This document shows, piece by piece, positions 1 through 8,418 of a stretch of DNA of 64,000 nucleotides. The stretch's first letter is position 1. Each line of letters starts with the position of its first letter. Origin of the DNA: Sva-07 sp963728355 (GTDB lineage: Bacteria > Actinomycetota > Acidimicrobiia > Acidimicrobiales > Ilumatobacteraceae). Below the pieces are notes generated by a model that saw nothing but the letters and a program-made list of their open reading frames with translations, did no database searches and was not told the DNA's origin. Position numbers and translations under genes: made by a program. Location: NCBI GenBank assembly GCA_963728355.1, contig CAVSJQ010000014.1:496001-560000 (forward strand), in the 5' to 3' direction.

Positions 1-1127
1 TCGTCGTCGTTCGGTTCGACGTCGGCCGGCACCCCGGCCTCGTCGGGAGCGGAGGGGTCCGGAGCAGAGGGGCCGGGAGCGGCGGTCGCACCAGCCGACA
101 GCTCAGATTCGGCGGGAGCGGCGGTTGCGTCGGACGACAGCTCGGCCTCGTCCGTAGCGGAAGGCGCGGCCGCCGGCGGGGCGGCGGCCGGCGGCGGTGC
201 GACACGGTTCGCGAGCGACGCGGCGAACAGGCTCGTGGCGAGCACCGGAATCGGCTCGGGTCGAGGAAGTGCCTCGGCCGCGGACACGAGCGCCCGTGCG
301 AATTCACCAGCCGTCCAGCGATCCTCGGGATCGGGCCGGCCACCGCGTTCGAGCACAGAGGCGAGCGAGCCCATGTCGGCGGTGACCGGCATCAACTTGC
401 CGACGCGTGCGGCCAGCGTCGACACGGTCGAGTCGCCGGCGAAGGGCACCTTGCCGGTGATCGACTCGATCAGGCACAGCGAGAGGGCGTACACGTCGGT
501 CTTCTCGTCGACCTTCAGCCCGAGCGCCTGCTCGGGCGACGCGTAGCGCGCGACATGGGTGGCGACGGTCGCCGGCTCCGCCCACGCCTCGGCGCCGAGC
601 AGCCGCGACATCGCCACGTCGGCGATGCGCACTCGCGCGTCCTCGCCGAACAGGATCTTCGACGGGGTGATCTCGGTGTGGACCACACCACGCGCGTGGG
701 CGGCCTCGAGCGCCCGGCACGCCTCGAGGCCGACGACCAGGGCCTGGGACGGTGCGAGCAACCGGCCCCGATCGAACAGGTCACGCAGACTGCCGCCGCC
801 GAGGTACTCCACCACCCAGTACAGCGTGGATTCGCCATCGAGTTCGGTCTCGCCCCAGCCGAGCACCGAGGCGATGTTGGGATGCTTGAGCGACAACGCG
901 ATCTCGACCTGGCGGCGGAAGGCCTGCCGGAACGCCGACGTGACCGCCAGCTCAGGGCGCACGATCTTCACCGTCACGGGGCGGTCTGCCTCCGTGTCGA
1001 TCGCCTCGACGATCACCGTGTTCGCGCCCGCGGTCACGACGTTGTCGATGCGGTATCGGTCGCTCAGCACGCGGCCGGCCAGTGTGCTCACGCCGGTGGG
1101 GGTCGGGTCAGGTGTGTCGGGATCCAC
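1..1127 (-). CDS. Ser/Thr protein kinase-like protein, probable pseudokinase (3' end outside window)
   Basis: Reading the minus strand from a GTG at 1127 gives an open frame of about 375 codons running off the window edge. The first ~285 residues follow the bacterial Ser/Thr kinase (Hanks) fold: the ATP-binding Lys is kept in VTVKIV (K54), the C-helix and hinge are recognisable, and RYASPEQ matches the activation-segment SPE. Key residues are changed, however: the glycine-rich loop is absent (VVTAGANTVIV), HRD is replaced by HTE (150-152), the Lys and Asn of HRDxKPxN are Thr and Lys, and DFG reads DVA. The loss of the catalytic Asp and metal-binding Asn suggests a scaffold or sensor, not an enzyme. 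After residue ~290 comes an Ala/Pro/acidic linker; a membrane segment or C-terminal domain would lie beyond the window. It is divergent from the membrane protein at 1177, with 49 bp between starts. Confidence 0.75.
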   Translation of the reverse strand, partial: MDPDTPDPTPTGVSTLAGRVLSDRYRIDNVVTAGANTVIVEAIDTEADRPVTVKIVRPELAVTSAFRQAFRRQVEIALSLKHPNIASVLGWGETELDGESTLYWVVEYLGGGSLRDLFDRGRLLAPSQALVVGLEACRALEAAHARGVVHTEITPSKILFGEDARVRIADVAMSRLLGAEAWAEPATVATHVARYASPEQALGLKVDEKTDVYALSLCLIESITGKVPFAGDSTVSTLAARVGKLMPVTADMGSLASVLERGGRPDPEDRWTAGEFARALVSAAEALPRPEPIPVLATSLFAASLANRVAPPPAAAPPAAAPSATDEAELSSDATAAPAESELSAGATAAPGPSAPDPSAPDEAGVPADVEPNDD

Positions 1128-1176
1128 AGCGGGCGAAACGCTATCGGGTGAGCAAGTTGCGTGGAGGGCGGGCATC

Positions 1177-1767
1177 ATGGAGTCCGTGACCGACCACGAC
1201 GCTGCCACCGTCGACGATCTCGTTCCTGCGCCCCCCGACGACCTCGCCCCCCGCACGGAACCGGCGACTGCGGCAGAACCGCCCAAGCGCCGCATCGACC
1301 GGGGCCTGCTGATCGCCAGCCTGGTGATCGCTTTCGGTCTCGTGCTCGTGGGCTTTGCGTTGACCACGGCACTGACCGGCAATGACGGCGTCGATCGGCC
1401 CGAGGCCATCGAGTCGCTGCAACCGGTCGAGAACGCTGTGCAGGTGCTCCAGCAGGAACGCGTGGTGGTCGACCTCGTGGCCGGCTACGAGGGCCGGCTC
1501 GTGATCGACGGCATCGAGTTGCCGACGACGGTGATCGGCCAGTCCGACGTCGACCCCTTCGAACAGCCGGCGCCCGGCGAGCAGATCGATCTCCCCACCA
1601 CGGCCGTGTTCGATCCGGGCAACGCCGTGCTCTCGTTCCAGCCGGTCGAGGGGGCGCTGATCGAGTCGTTCACCCAGGGCATCCACGAGGTCCGCGTCAT
1701 CTACTGGCGGATCGAGGAGGGCCCCGAGCAGGCGCTCAGCTATCGCTGGGAGTTCAACGTCATCTGA
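1177..1767 (+). CDS. hypothetical single-pass membrane protein
   Basis: 196 residues from an ATG preceded by GGAGGGCGGG at a reasonable Shine-Dalgarno distance. The first ~40 residues are acidic and proline-rich, followed by a basic KRR and one hydrophobic helix (about residues 46-68, LLIASLVIAFGLVLVGFAL). The rest (about 125 residues) has the alternating pattern of a beta-rich extracytoplasmic domain with no Cys and no family I recognise. The predicted orientation is N-in, C-out. It is divergent from the kinase-like gene, so the two may be co-regulated, but nothing else links them. The function is unknown. Confidence 0.7.
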   Translation: MESVTDHDAATVDDLVPAPPDDLAPRTEPATAAEPPKRRIDRGLLIASLVIAFGLVLVGFALTTALTGNDGVDRPEAIESLQPVENAVQVLQQERVVVDLVAGYEGRLVIDGIELPTTVIGQSDVDPFEQPAPGEQIDLPTTAVFDPGNAVLSFQPVEGALIESFTQGIHEVRVIYWRIEEGPEQALSYRWEFNVI

Positions 1768-1810
1768 TCTGTTGCGGTCAGGCTCGCTCGAGTCGTTCGA
1801 GTCCGATCGT

Positions 1811-3883
1811 TCAGGCAGACGGCAGTTCGCCGGTCTCCAGCACGTGCTCGAATCCGGCCTGGTCGAGGATCGGCACGCCGAGCGTCTCGGCCTTGGTGAG
1901 CTTGCTCGCACCGGGCGACTCGCCCACGACGAGGGCGAACGTCTTCTTGCTGACGCTGCCCGGGCTCTTGCCGCCCCGTGACGTGATCGCCTCCTCGGCC
2001 TGTTCACGGGTGTAGTCGGCCAGCGTGCCGGTGACCACGACGGTCCGGCCCTCCAACGTCTGGGGCGTCGCCGCACGCGCCGCTGCGGCCGCTTCTGCGG
2101 CTTCCGGATCGCCGAAGTTGACGCCGGCGGCGCGCAGACGGTCGATGTAGGCACGGTTGGTCTCCTGCTCGAACCAGCTGACGATGGTCGTCGCGATCAC
2201 CTCGCCGACGCCGTCGACCGCAGCCAACTCCGCCACCGACTTCGACATGATGGCGTCGAGCGTGTGGAACTCGTTCGTCAGCGCAAGCGACGCCGCCGGG
2301 CCGAGGTGGCGCACGCCGAGCGCAGTCAAGAGCTTCGGCAGCGGGCGCTGCTTCGACTTCTCGATCTCGTCGACGAGGTTCTGCGCGCTCGTCGGGCCCA
2401 CGCGGTCGAGTTCGACGAGCTGCTCCACGGTGAGCGAGTAGAGGTCCGCCGGGTCGCGGACGAGCTCGGCAGCGGTGAGCTTCTCGACCATCTGTTCGCC
2501 GAGCCCCTCGATGTCCATGCCGCCACGAGAGGCGAAGTAGGCGATCTTCTGGTCGCGCTGGGCCGGGCAGTCGGGGGCGACGCAGCGCGTGTCGGCCTCA
2601 CCTTCGGGCCGCACCAGCGGGTTGCCGCAGCGCGGGCACCGAGTGGGGAACACCCACGGCGTGCTGCCCTCCGGACGCAGCGACAGCACCGGACCGACCA
2701 CCTCGGGGATGACGTCGCCCGCCTTGCGGACCACGACCGTGTCGCCGGGCCGGACGTCCTTGACCGCCACCTGATCCTGGTTGTGCAGCGTCGCCATACC
2801 GACCGTCGAACCGCCGACGAAAACCGGTTCGAGCACGGCGAACGGCGTGGCGCGCCCCGTGCGCCCGACCGAGACCATGATGTCGCGCAGCAGGGTCGTG
2901 CGTTCCTCGGGCGGGAACTTGTATGCGATCGCCCATCGGGGCGCTCGGGACGTGACGCCGAGCCGCTCGCGCTGCGCGATGTCGTCGAGCTTGATGACGA
3001 CGCCGTCGATCTCGTAGTCGAGGTCGTGGCGATGCTCTTGCCAGTACAGGCAGTGGGCGGCGACCTCGTCGATGGTCGTGAAGGTGCGAACGTACTCGTT
3101 CACCGCGAAGCCGAGCCCGGCGGCGAACTCCAACATGGCGACATGGCTCGTGACCTCCGGGCCTCCGACCACTTCGCCGAGCTGATAGCTGAAGAACGAC
3201 AGATTGCGGGTGGCGGTGATCGCCGGGTCCTTCTGCCGCAGACTGCCTGCTGCGGAGTTGCGGGGATTGACGAACGTCTTCTCCCCGGCGGCGGCCGCGC
3301 GCTCGTTGAGCTGCTCGAAACTCGACCGGGTCATGTACACCTCGCCGCGCACTTCGACCACCGTCGGCGCCTGCTGCGGGAGCGCGTGCGGCACATCGTC
3401 GATCGTGGCGACGTTGGCGGTGACGTCCTCCCCCACGCGCCCGTCACCGCGGGTCGCTGCCTGCACGAAACGGCCGTCCTCGTACCGCAGACTGATCGCG
3501 AGGCCGTCGAACTTCAACTCGCACACGAACGTCGGAATCGCCCCGTCGAGCCCCTTCACCACCCGGTCGGCCCACGCGCCCAGCTCGTCGGCGTCCATCG
3601 CGTTGTCGAGACTCATCATCGGCACCCGATGGGTGACCGGCGCGAACGCGGTGCTGATCGCGGCGCCGACCAGTCCGGTGGGTGAGTCGTCGGAGGCGAG
3701 ATCCGGATGGTCCGCCTCCAGCCGGCGGAGTTCGCGGACCAGAGCGTCGTACTCCGCGTCGCTGATCTCCGGGTCGTCGAGCGTGTGGTAGCGCTCGTTG
3801 TGATAGGCGATCTGAGCTCGGAGTTCGTCGACGCGCGCGGCAGGAGCGGCGGCGGACGCGGCGTCGTCGGGATGCGCGGTCAT
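1811..3883 (-). CDS. ligA: NAD-dependent DNA ligase LigA
   Basis: Seals nicks in duplex DNA during replication and repair, using NAD+ to adenylate itself. At 690 residues it has the full bacterial LigA length. In order: the Ia domain (NERYHTLDDPEISDAEYD), the adenylation domain with KFDG (K124 is the AMP-accepting Lys), the OB fold, a four-Cys zinc finger (CPRCG...CVAPDCPAQ, about 415-440), helix-hairpin-helix repeats, and a C-terminal BRCT domain (from about 612, with TLEGRTVVVTGTL). The ATG at 3883 lies 9 nt from a TAGCCT hexamer with no clear Shine-Dalgarno. The MetE-like gene ends 41 bp upstream on the same strand, so read-through from it is possible. Confidence 0.98.
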   Translation of the reverse strand: MTAHPDDAASAAAPAARVDELRAQIAYHNERYHTLDDPEISDAEYDALVRELRRLEADHPDLASDDSPTGLVGAAISTAFAPVTHRVPMMSLDNAMDADELGAWADRVVKGLDGAIPTFVCELKFDGLAISLRYEDGRFVQAATRGDGRVGEDVTANVATIDDVPHALPQQAPTVVEVRGEVYMTRSSFEQLNERAAAAGEKTFVNPRNSAAGSLRQKDPAITATRNLSFFSYQLGEVVGGPEVTSHVAMLEFAAGLGFAVNEYVRTFTTIDEVAAHCLYWQEHRHDLDYEIDGVVIKLDDIAQRERLGVTSRAPRWAIAYKFPPEERTTLLRDIMVSVGRTGRATPFAVLEPVFVGGSTVGMATLHNQDQVAVKDVRPGDTVVVRKAGDVIPEVVGPVLSLRPEGSTPWVFPTRCPRCGNPLVRPEGEADTRCVAPDCPAQRDQKIAYFASRGGMDIEGLGEQMVEKLTAAELVRDPADLYSLTVEQLVELDRVGPTSAQNLVDEIEKSKQRPLPKLLTALGVRHLGPAASLALTNEFHTLDAIMSKSVAELAAVDGVGEVIATTIVSWFEQETNRAYIDRLRAAGVNFGDPEAAEAAAAARAATPQTLEGRTVVVTGTLADYTREQAEEAITSRGGKSPGSVSKKTFALVVGESPGASKLTKAETLGVPILDQAGFEHVLETGELPSA

Positions 3884-3892
3884 CGTCGTACG

Positions 3893-3898
3893 AGGCTA
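3893..3898 (-). promoter_or_regulatory. -10 hexamer TAGCCT upstream of ligA
   Basis: Ends 9 nt before the ligA ATG; no Shine-Dalgarno lies between, so the transcript would have a leader of a few bases at most. Confidence 0.4.
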
Positions 3899-3924
3899 CG
3901 ACGTGGAGTGTTCCGGCGTGGTCG

Positions 3925-4971
3925 TCAGGCGCCGAGGGCGAACCGGGTGGCGGCCGACTGGTCCTGCACCCGTTTGCCGACGTCGGCGGTCAACCGGGCG
4001 ATCCGCCGCGCGACCGACACCGAGTGCCGGGCCAACCCGCACTGCGGCGTGACGATGCTCTGACGACGCAGCAGCACCGGGTCGCAACCGAGTTGCACGA
4101 GTGCACACCACAGATCGCTGAGCGCACGCCACGGGCGTTCGGAGGTCGACGGCACCGGCCCGTCGGTGGGCGACACGCCCCACGCGATCACGCCGCCGTC
4201 GGTGAGGAACCTGGTGAGGTATCCCACCCAGTCGACCAGTTCCGGTGCCACCGGCACCGAGATCACGTTGGGTCCCGAGGCCAGCAACGTCGCGACATCG
4301 CACGGTGCGCAGCAGTGCACGCCGGTCAGCGTGGTCGCCGGGAGTGCTGCCATCGCACTCGACATCCGGTCGATCGCCTCGTCGGGAGGGATCGGGAAAC
4401 CGGGGTTCATCAACTCGGCGAACCAGGGCTCGTCGAGCACCACCATCTGACGTGAATTCGGCAGCGCCTCGGTGACGACGGCCGAGAGCGCCGCCAGGCG
4501 ATCACGGACGATCGAGAGCGCCAGGTCGAACGCCGGCGCTCGATCGAGGCCGGCTCGGTGGAGGGCGACACCGAGCGTGACGGGCCCGACGAACTGCCAC
4601 TTGACCGCCGCGCCGTCGAGGTGCACTTTGGCAGCGAGATCGAGGAAGCCCCGCAGCCCCGCGAACGCATCGCGTTCGATGTCGGTGGCGACGGTGGCGT
4701 GCAGCTTCAGCGACGAGGGGTCGACGGCGATGCTGCCATCGGCGTCGAGGTGGACGCCCTGCACACCGACGAGGGCCTGCGCGAGCATCAGTTCGTCCGA
4801 CGAACGGCGAGGCAGCGACGGGATGGTCGCCACGTCGAACTCGCCGATCGCGAAGGCGGCCGCGGCGGCCGCATCGGTGTGCGGAAGGCTGCCGACACCT
4901 GCGGTGGCACCATTGGCGAGGACCGAGCGCGTGGTCGTCAGCGCTCGGACCCCGGCTTCTGTTCCGCTCAC
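3925..4971 (-). CDS. MetE-like (cobalamin-independent methionine synthase C-terminal family) protein
   Basis: 348 residues, matching only the C-terminal catalytic barrel of MetE (about 750 residues in full-length enzymes), as in core-MetE and UROD/MetE-like proteins. Zinc-ligand positions can be placed: H219 and C221 in TGVHCCAPC, and C311 in VTPQCGLARH. The Glu ligand of classical MetE (in ITIENSRS) is not obvious, since the corresponding stretch reads VISVPVAPE. It is therefore probably a methyltransferase acting on a thiol or corrinoid substrate, but homocysteine methylation is not proven. The GTG at 4971 is chosen because GGGAGGT lies just upstream and homology starts at VGSLPHTDA (about residue 26). 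The frame stays open further upstream, but that part is shadow sequence without family character. Confidence 0.8.
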   Translation of the reverse strand: MSGTEAGVRALTTTRSVLANGATAGVGSLPHTDAAAAAAFAIGEFDVATIPSLPRRSSDELMLAQALVGVQGVHLDADGSIAVDPSSLKLHATVATDIERDAFAGLRGFLDLAAKVHLDGAAVKWQFVGPVTLGVALHRAGLDRAPAFDLALSIVRDRLAALSAVVTEALPNSRQMVVLDEPWFAELMNPGFPIPPDEAIDRMSSAMAALPATTLTGVHCCAPCDVATLLASGPNVISVPVAPELVDWVGYLTRFLTDGGVIAWGVSPTDGPVPSTSERPWRALSDLWCALVQLGCDPVLLRRQSIVTPQCGLARHSVSVARRIARLTADVGKRVQDQSAATRFALGA

Positions 4972-5216
4972 GACACACCTCCCATCGGTGGCTCCCCCAT
5001 CACTCTGCCAGGCCGGCCGATACCGAACTGTGATCTCTGCATCGTGCCACGCTGCATGTGGCACGGCCGAATCCAATACCCCCCGTTTCCAGGTGCCAAC
5101 GGTCACCCCTCTGCGACCGTTCCACGCCATCGCCGGCTCGCGCAACCGTTCGTCGACGCGTCCGTCGTGGCGGACAGAACCGCCGCGAACCGCCGGTTCT
5201 GCGGCAACCTGTGGGA

Positions 5217-6116
5217 ATGTCGACACCCGACGAAACGCTCGATCGACTCGCTCGCGTGACGCCGTGGGTCGCACGGATCGCCTGGATCGTCGTCGCGGTC
5301 GCCGGCGGCAGCGCGGTCGAGTCGGCGCTCGACGGTCGCAGCTCGGCGGTCGCGTGGACGGCGGCGATCGGTGGTTGGGGCCTGTGGGCCGTCGCCGCCC
5401 TCGGATTGGCGATCGCCTCGGTGTGGTCGTTGACGGTGGTGCGGGTGGTGGTCCCGCTGGCACTCGTGGCCACCGTGGCCTCCGGCCTGGGCGGCGCACC
5501 CGCGATCGACCTCGTCGTGCTGGGTGGTCCGGCGATCGTCGCGGTGGCGGCGGTGATGACCGCCGAATTCGGCCGCCAGTACGTCCAGGCGTCGGCGTAC
5601 GGCGACGAGGAGCGGTTCCCGTTGCGTGTCCCGGTCGGCGCGGGACTCGCCGCGGTCGTCGCCTGGCTACTCTGGGCAGCTGCGTTGATCGCCGGACCGT
5701 TGCTGGTCGCCGCCCAGTCGTGGATCGCCGGCGTGCTGCTGTCGGTGCTGGCGATCGCCGGCGTCGTGCTGCTCGGGCCGCGGTGGCACCGGTTGTCGAA
5801 ACGCTGGTTCGTGCTCGTCCCCGCAGGTGTCGTCGTGCACGACCCCGTCGTGCTGGCAGACACGTTTGCGTTGCGCACCGCTCAGGTGGCCGCGATCGGG
5901 CTCGCCCCGGCCGACACCCAGGCGGCCGATCTCACCGGCCCCGCCAGCGGCTACGCGGTCGAGATCACCACGTCGGAATCGGTGACCACGGTGTTCGCGT
6001 TCACGCCGGCGGAACCGAACGGCAAGGCGATCCACCTGCGGTCGTTCCTGATCGCTCCGAGCCGACCGGGCCGTGCGCTGCGCTCGGCTCGCGCTCGCGG
6101 CCTTCCCGTGTCGTGA
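5217..6116 (+). CDS. hypothetical multi-pass membrane protein
   Basis: 299 residues from ATG 5217. The sequence CAACCT ends 6 nt before this start, the spacing seen at many starts here, and sequence upstream of it in the same frame is Arg-rich shadow. Roughly five to six hydrophobic helices cover residues 15-185 (for example WIVVAVAGG, GLWAVAALGLAIASVW, VVVPLALVATVASG, GLAAVVAWLLWAAALIAGPLLVA, LLSVLAIAGVVLLG), followed by a soluble C-terminal part with RWHRLSKRWFVLVPAGVVVHDP, which resembles a PH-like (DUF304/YdbT) segment. No enzymatic motif is visible. The function is unknown. Confidence 0.75.
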   Translation: MSTPDETLDRLARVTPWVARIAWIVVAVAGGSAVESALDGRSSAVAWTAAIGGWGLWAVAALGLAIASVWSLTVVRVVVPLALVATVASGLGGAPAIDLVVLGGPAIVAVAAVMTAEFGRQYVQASAYGDEERFPLRVPVGAGLAAVVAWLLWAAALIAGPLLVAAQSWIAGVLLSVLAIAGVVLLGPRWHRLSKRWFVLVPAGVVVHDPVVLADTFALRTAQVAAIGLAPADTQAADLTGPASGYAVEITTSESVTTVFAFTPAEPNGKAIHLRSFLIAPSRPGRALRSARARGLPVS

Positions 6117-6141
6117 GCACCGGTGTGCGAACGGGCAGCCG

Positions 6142-7188
6142 TCAGCGGCAGATGCCGCCGCCGAGGACGCGTGTGTCGGTGACGTCGTAGGCGACGACGC
6201 TCTGGCCGGGAGCCACCCGGCGTTGGGGCTCATCCCACTGCACGACGATCGAGTCGTCGTCGTCCACCGTGATCGTGGCCGGCAGTGCACGACCGTGGGC
6301 GCTGCACTGCACGAGAGCGGGGCCGTCGACGGCCTCGTCGATCCAGCTCATCCGATCGACGACGATCCCGTTGCGCAACAGATCGTGGTCCGCGCCGACG
6401 GTGACGGTGGCCGACTCCGCATCGACGTCGAGCACGTAGCGCTTGGGTCCGCCGCCGGGAAGCCCGATGCCCTTGCGCTGGCCGACCGTCACCAGCTCCA
6501 CCGACTCGACCTCGCCGAGGCGGTTCCCGTCGACGTCGACGACGGTGCCCGGACGGAACGCGATGCGCTCGCCGAGGAACGAGGTCCGTCCCCCCGTCGA
6601 GGTGATGAAGCAGACGTCCTGGCTGTCGGGCTTGGTGGCGGTGCGCAGGTCGATCGACGCCGCCAGCGCTCGCAGATCCGCCTTCTGCATGCCACCGACC
6701 GGGAACATCGTGCGGGCGAGCTGGGCCTGATCGAGCATGTGCACGACGTAGCTCTGGTCCTTGGCGACGTCCGAACCACGCTCGAGCGTGTACCGGCCGT
6801 CGGGGCCGCGGCCGATGTTGGCGTGATGGCCGGTGGCGACGGCATCGAAGCCCAGGAGCTCGGCGCGCTCGGCGAGGCGGGCGAACTTGACCGACCGGTT
6901 GCACTCGATGCACGGGTTCGGGGTGATCCCGCGAGCGTGCGCATCGACGTAGGGCGCCACGACGCGCTCGTCGAAGTCGTCACCGAAGTTGAACACGAGA
7001 TGATCGATCCCGAGCTGCTGGGCGACGCGCCGGGCGTCGTCGACGTCGGACACCGAGCAGCAACCGGTGTCGCTGTCGCCGCCCCACAGCTTCATCGTGA
7101 CGCCGACGACCTCGTGGCCGGCGCGCTGCAGCAGCAGTGCGGCCACCGACGAGTCGACCCCGCCGCTCATCGCGCACATCACCTTCAC
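6142..7188 (-). CDS. mnmA: tRNA-specific 2-thiouridylase MnmA
   Basis: Installs the 2-thio group on the wobble uridine of tRNA-Lys, -Glu and -Gln, using ATP and persulfide sulfur. 348 residues, normal family length. The PP-loop MSGGVDSS (7-14) binds ATP. The two catalytic cysteines are C96 in NPCIECNRSVKF and C193 in DSQDVCFI; the C-terminal beta-barrel follows (VTVGQRKGIGLPGG). The GTG at 7188 is fixed by a GTGA overlap with the stop codon of the upstream cysteine desulfurase, so the two are translationally coupled and sulfur donor and acceptor are probably made together. Confidence 0.97.
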   Translation of the reverse strand: MKVMCAMSGGVDSSVAALLLQRAGHEVVGVTMKLWGGDSDTGCCSVSDVDDARRVAQQLGIDHLVFNFGDDFDERVVAPYVDAHARGITPNPCIECNRSVKFARLAERAELLGFDAVATGHHANIGRGPDGRYTLERGSDVAKDQSYVVHMLDQAQLARTMFPVGGMQKADLRALAASIDLRTATKPDSQDVCFITSTGGRTSFLGERIAFRPGTVVDVDGNRLGEVESVELVTVGQRKGIGLPGGGPKRYVLDVDAESATVTVGADHDLLRNGIVVDRMSWIDEAVDGPALVQCSAHGRALPATITVDDDDSIVVQWDEPQRRVAPGQSVVAYDVTDTRVLGGGICR

Positions 7189-8348
7189 GACGCGCTCGCG
7201 ATCGTCGTGCGGCGCAGCCGGTCGACCGAGGCGCCGATGACGTCGATCGCCCGTTCGACGTCGCTGGCGGTCGTCGTGTGCCCGAGCGTGAGTCGCAGCG
7301 CGCCGAGCGCTGTCGACCGCTCGACGCCCATCGCCGCCAGCACGTGCGACGGCTCCATCGCTCCGCTCGCGCACGCCGAGGCCGCCGAGGCGCACACGTC
7401 GGCCTCGTCGAGCAGGAACAGCAATGCCTCGGACTCGATGCCGGCGATGCACAGATGTGCCGATCCGGCGACTTTGTGCTCGGGAGGCACCGTCTCGACG
7501 ACGCCGTCGAGCCGATCGCGCAGGCCGGCCACCAAGGCGTCGCGCAGGTCTGCGAGCCGGAGGTTCTCGCCGTTGCGATCGCGATCGGTGAGGTCGAGAG
7601 CGACGGCGGCAGCGACGATGCCGGCGGTGTTGTGCGTGCCGCTGCGTCGCTCGCGCTCCTGGCCGCCACCGACGATCAGCGGGTCGACCTTCGGACCGCC
7701 TCGCTCGACGAGCACGCCGACGCCCTTGGGGCCACCGAACTTGTGTGCGCTGAGGGAGAGGAGATCGACGTGAGGTGTGACCGTTCGCAGGTCGAGCCAG
7801 CAGGCGGCCTGGACGGCGTCGGTGTGCAGCAGCGCCGCCGGAGCGTGGCGTCGCACCACCTCGGCCACCTCGGCGATGTCGGTGACGGTGCCGACCTCGT
7901 TGTTGACCGCCATCACGCTGACGATCGAGACGTCGGGTGTGGCGTTCAGCACCGCGGCGAGTTCGTCGAGATCGACCCGGCCGAACCGGTCGACACCGAC
8001 GATGCGTCCGGCGTCGCCGAGGTGTTCGACGACGTGCAGCACGGCGTGGTGCTCGACGGCGGGACACACGGCCACACCGCCGCGGCGGGCGATCGCCCCG
8101 GTGACCGCCATGTTGTCGCTCTCGGTGCCGCAGCCGGTGAACACCACCTCGTTCGGGTGGCAGCCCACGACACGGGCGACAGTGTCACGAGATTCGTCGA
8201 CCGCCTGGCGCGCACGACGGGCGAAGCGGTGCGAGCCCGAGGGGTTCGCGTACAGCTCGGTGAAGTACGGCACCATCGCCTCGACCGCCTCGGCGCGCAT
8301 CGGCGTCGACGCCGCATGGTCGAGATAGGTGATCGCCGGTTCCGTCAC
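7185..8348 (-). CDS. cysteine desulfurase (NifS/IscS family)
   Basis: PLP enzyme that removes sulfur from cysteine and hands it on as persulfide. 387 residues. PLP site: HTDAVQA (176-182) and the Schiff-base Lys in SLSAHKFGG (K203). Substrate and catalytic residues: the EHHAV His near 100, and the mobile-loop cysteine C326 in SACASGAMEPSHVL. The GTG at 8348 is chosen because TAGCGT sits 7 nt upstream and TYLDHAAST (the family N-terminus) begins at residue 7; upstream residues in the open frame are not family-like. It ends inside the start codon of mnmA, pointing to tRNA thiolation as its main customer, though it may also serve Fe-S assembly (nfuA is at 18.5 kb). Confidence 0.96.
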   Translation of the reverse strand: MTEPAITYLDHAASTPMRAEAVEAMVPYFTELYANPSGSHRFARRARQAVDESRDTVARVVGCHPNEVVFTGCGTESDNMAVTGAIARRGGVAVCPAVEHHAVLHVVEHLGDAGRIVGVDRFGRVDLDELAAVLNATPDVSIVSVMAVNNEVGTVTDIAEVAEVVRRHAPAALLHTDAVQAACWLDLRTVTPHVDLLSLSAHKFGGPKGVGVLVERGGPKVDPLIVGGGQERERRSGTHNTAGIVAAAVALDLTDRDRNGENLRLADLRDALVAGLRDRLDGVVETVPPEHKVAGSAHLCIAGIESEALLFLLDEADVCASAASACASGAMEPSHVLAAMGVERSTALGALRLTLGHTTTASDVERAIDVIGASVDRLRRTTIASAS

Positions 8349-8355
8349 CCACCCG

Positions 8356-8361
8356 ACGCTA
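8356..8361 (-). promoter_or_regulatory. -10 hexamer TAGCGT for the cysteine desulfurase-mnmA operon
   Basis: Lies 7 nt before the GTG at 8348, so the mRNA would begin at or next to the start codon. The opposing gene at 8419 has its own hexamer 45 bp away. Confidence 0.55.
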
Positions 8362-8405
8362 CCGATTGCACCAGGAGTCCGACCCCTGGCGCAGCCGCGG
8401 CGGCA

Positions 8406-8411
8406 TAACCT
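8406..8411 (+). promoter_or_regulatory. -10 hexamer TAACCT for the methyltransferase operon
   Basis: Lies 7 nt before the GTG at 8419; no Shine-Dalgarno in between. Confidence 0.5.
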
Positions 8412-8418
8412 CAGGGGC

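Noticed and set aside
6142..8067. A 641-codon reading that would fuse MnmA to an upstream Arg-rich domain
   Set aside because: The extra N-terminal residues are out of frame with the desulfurase; the GTGA overlap fixes the mnmA start at 7188.
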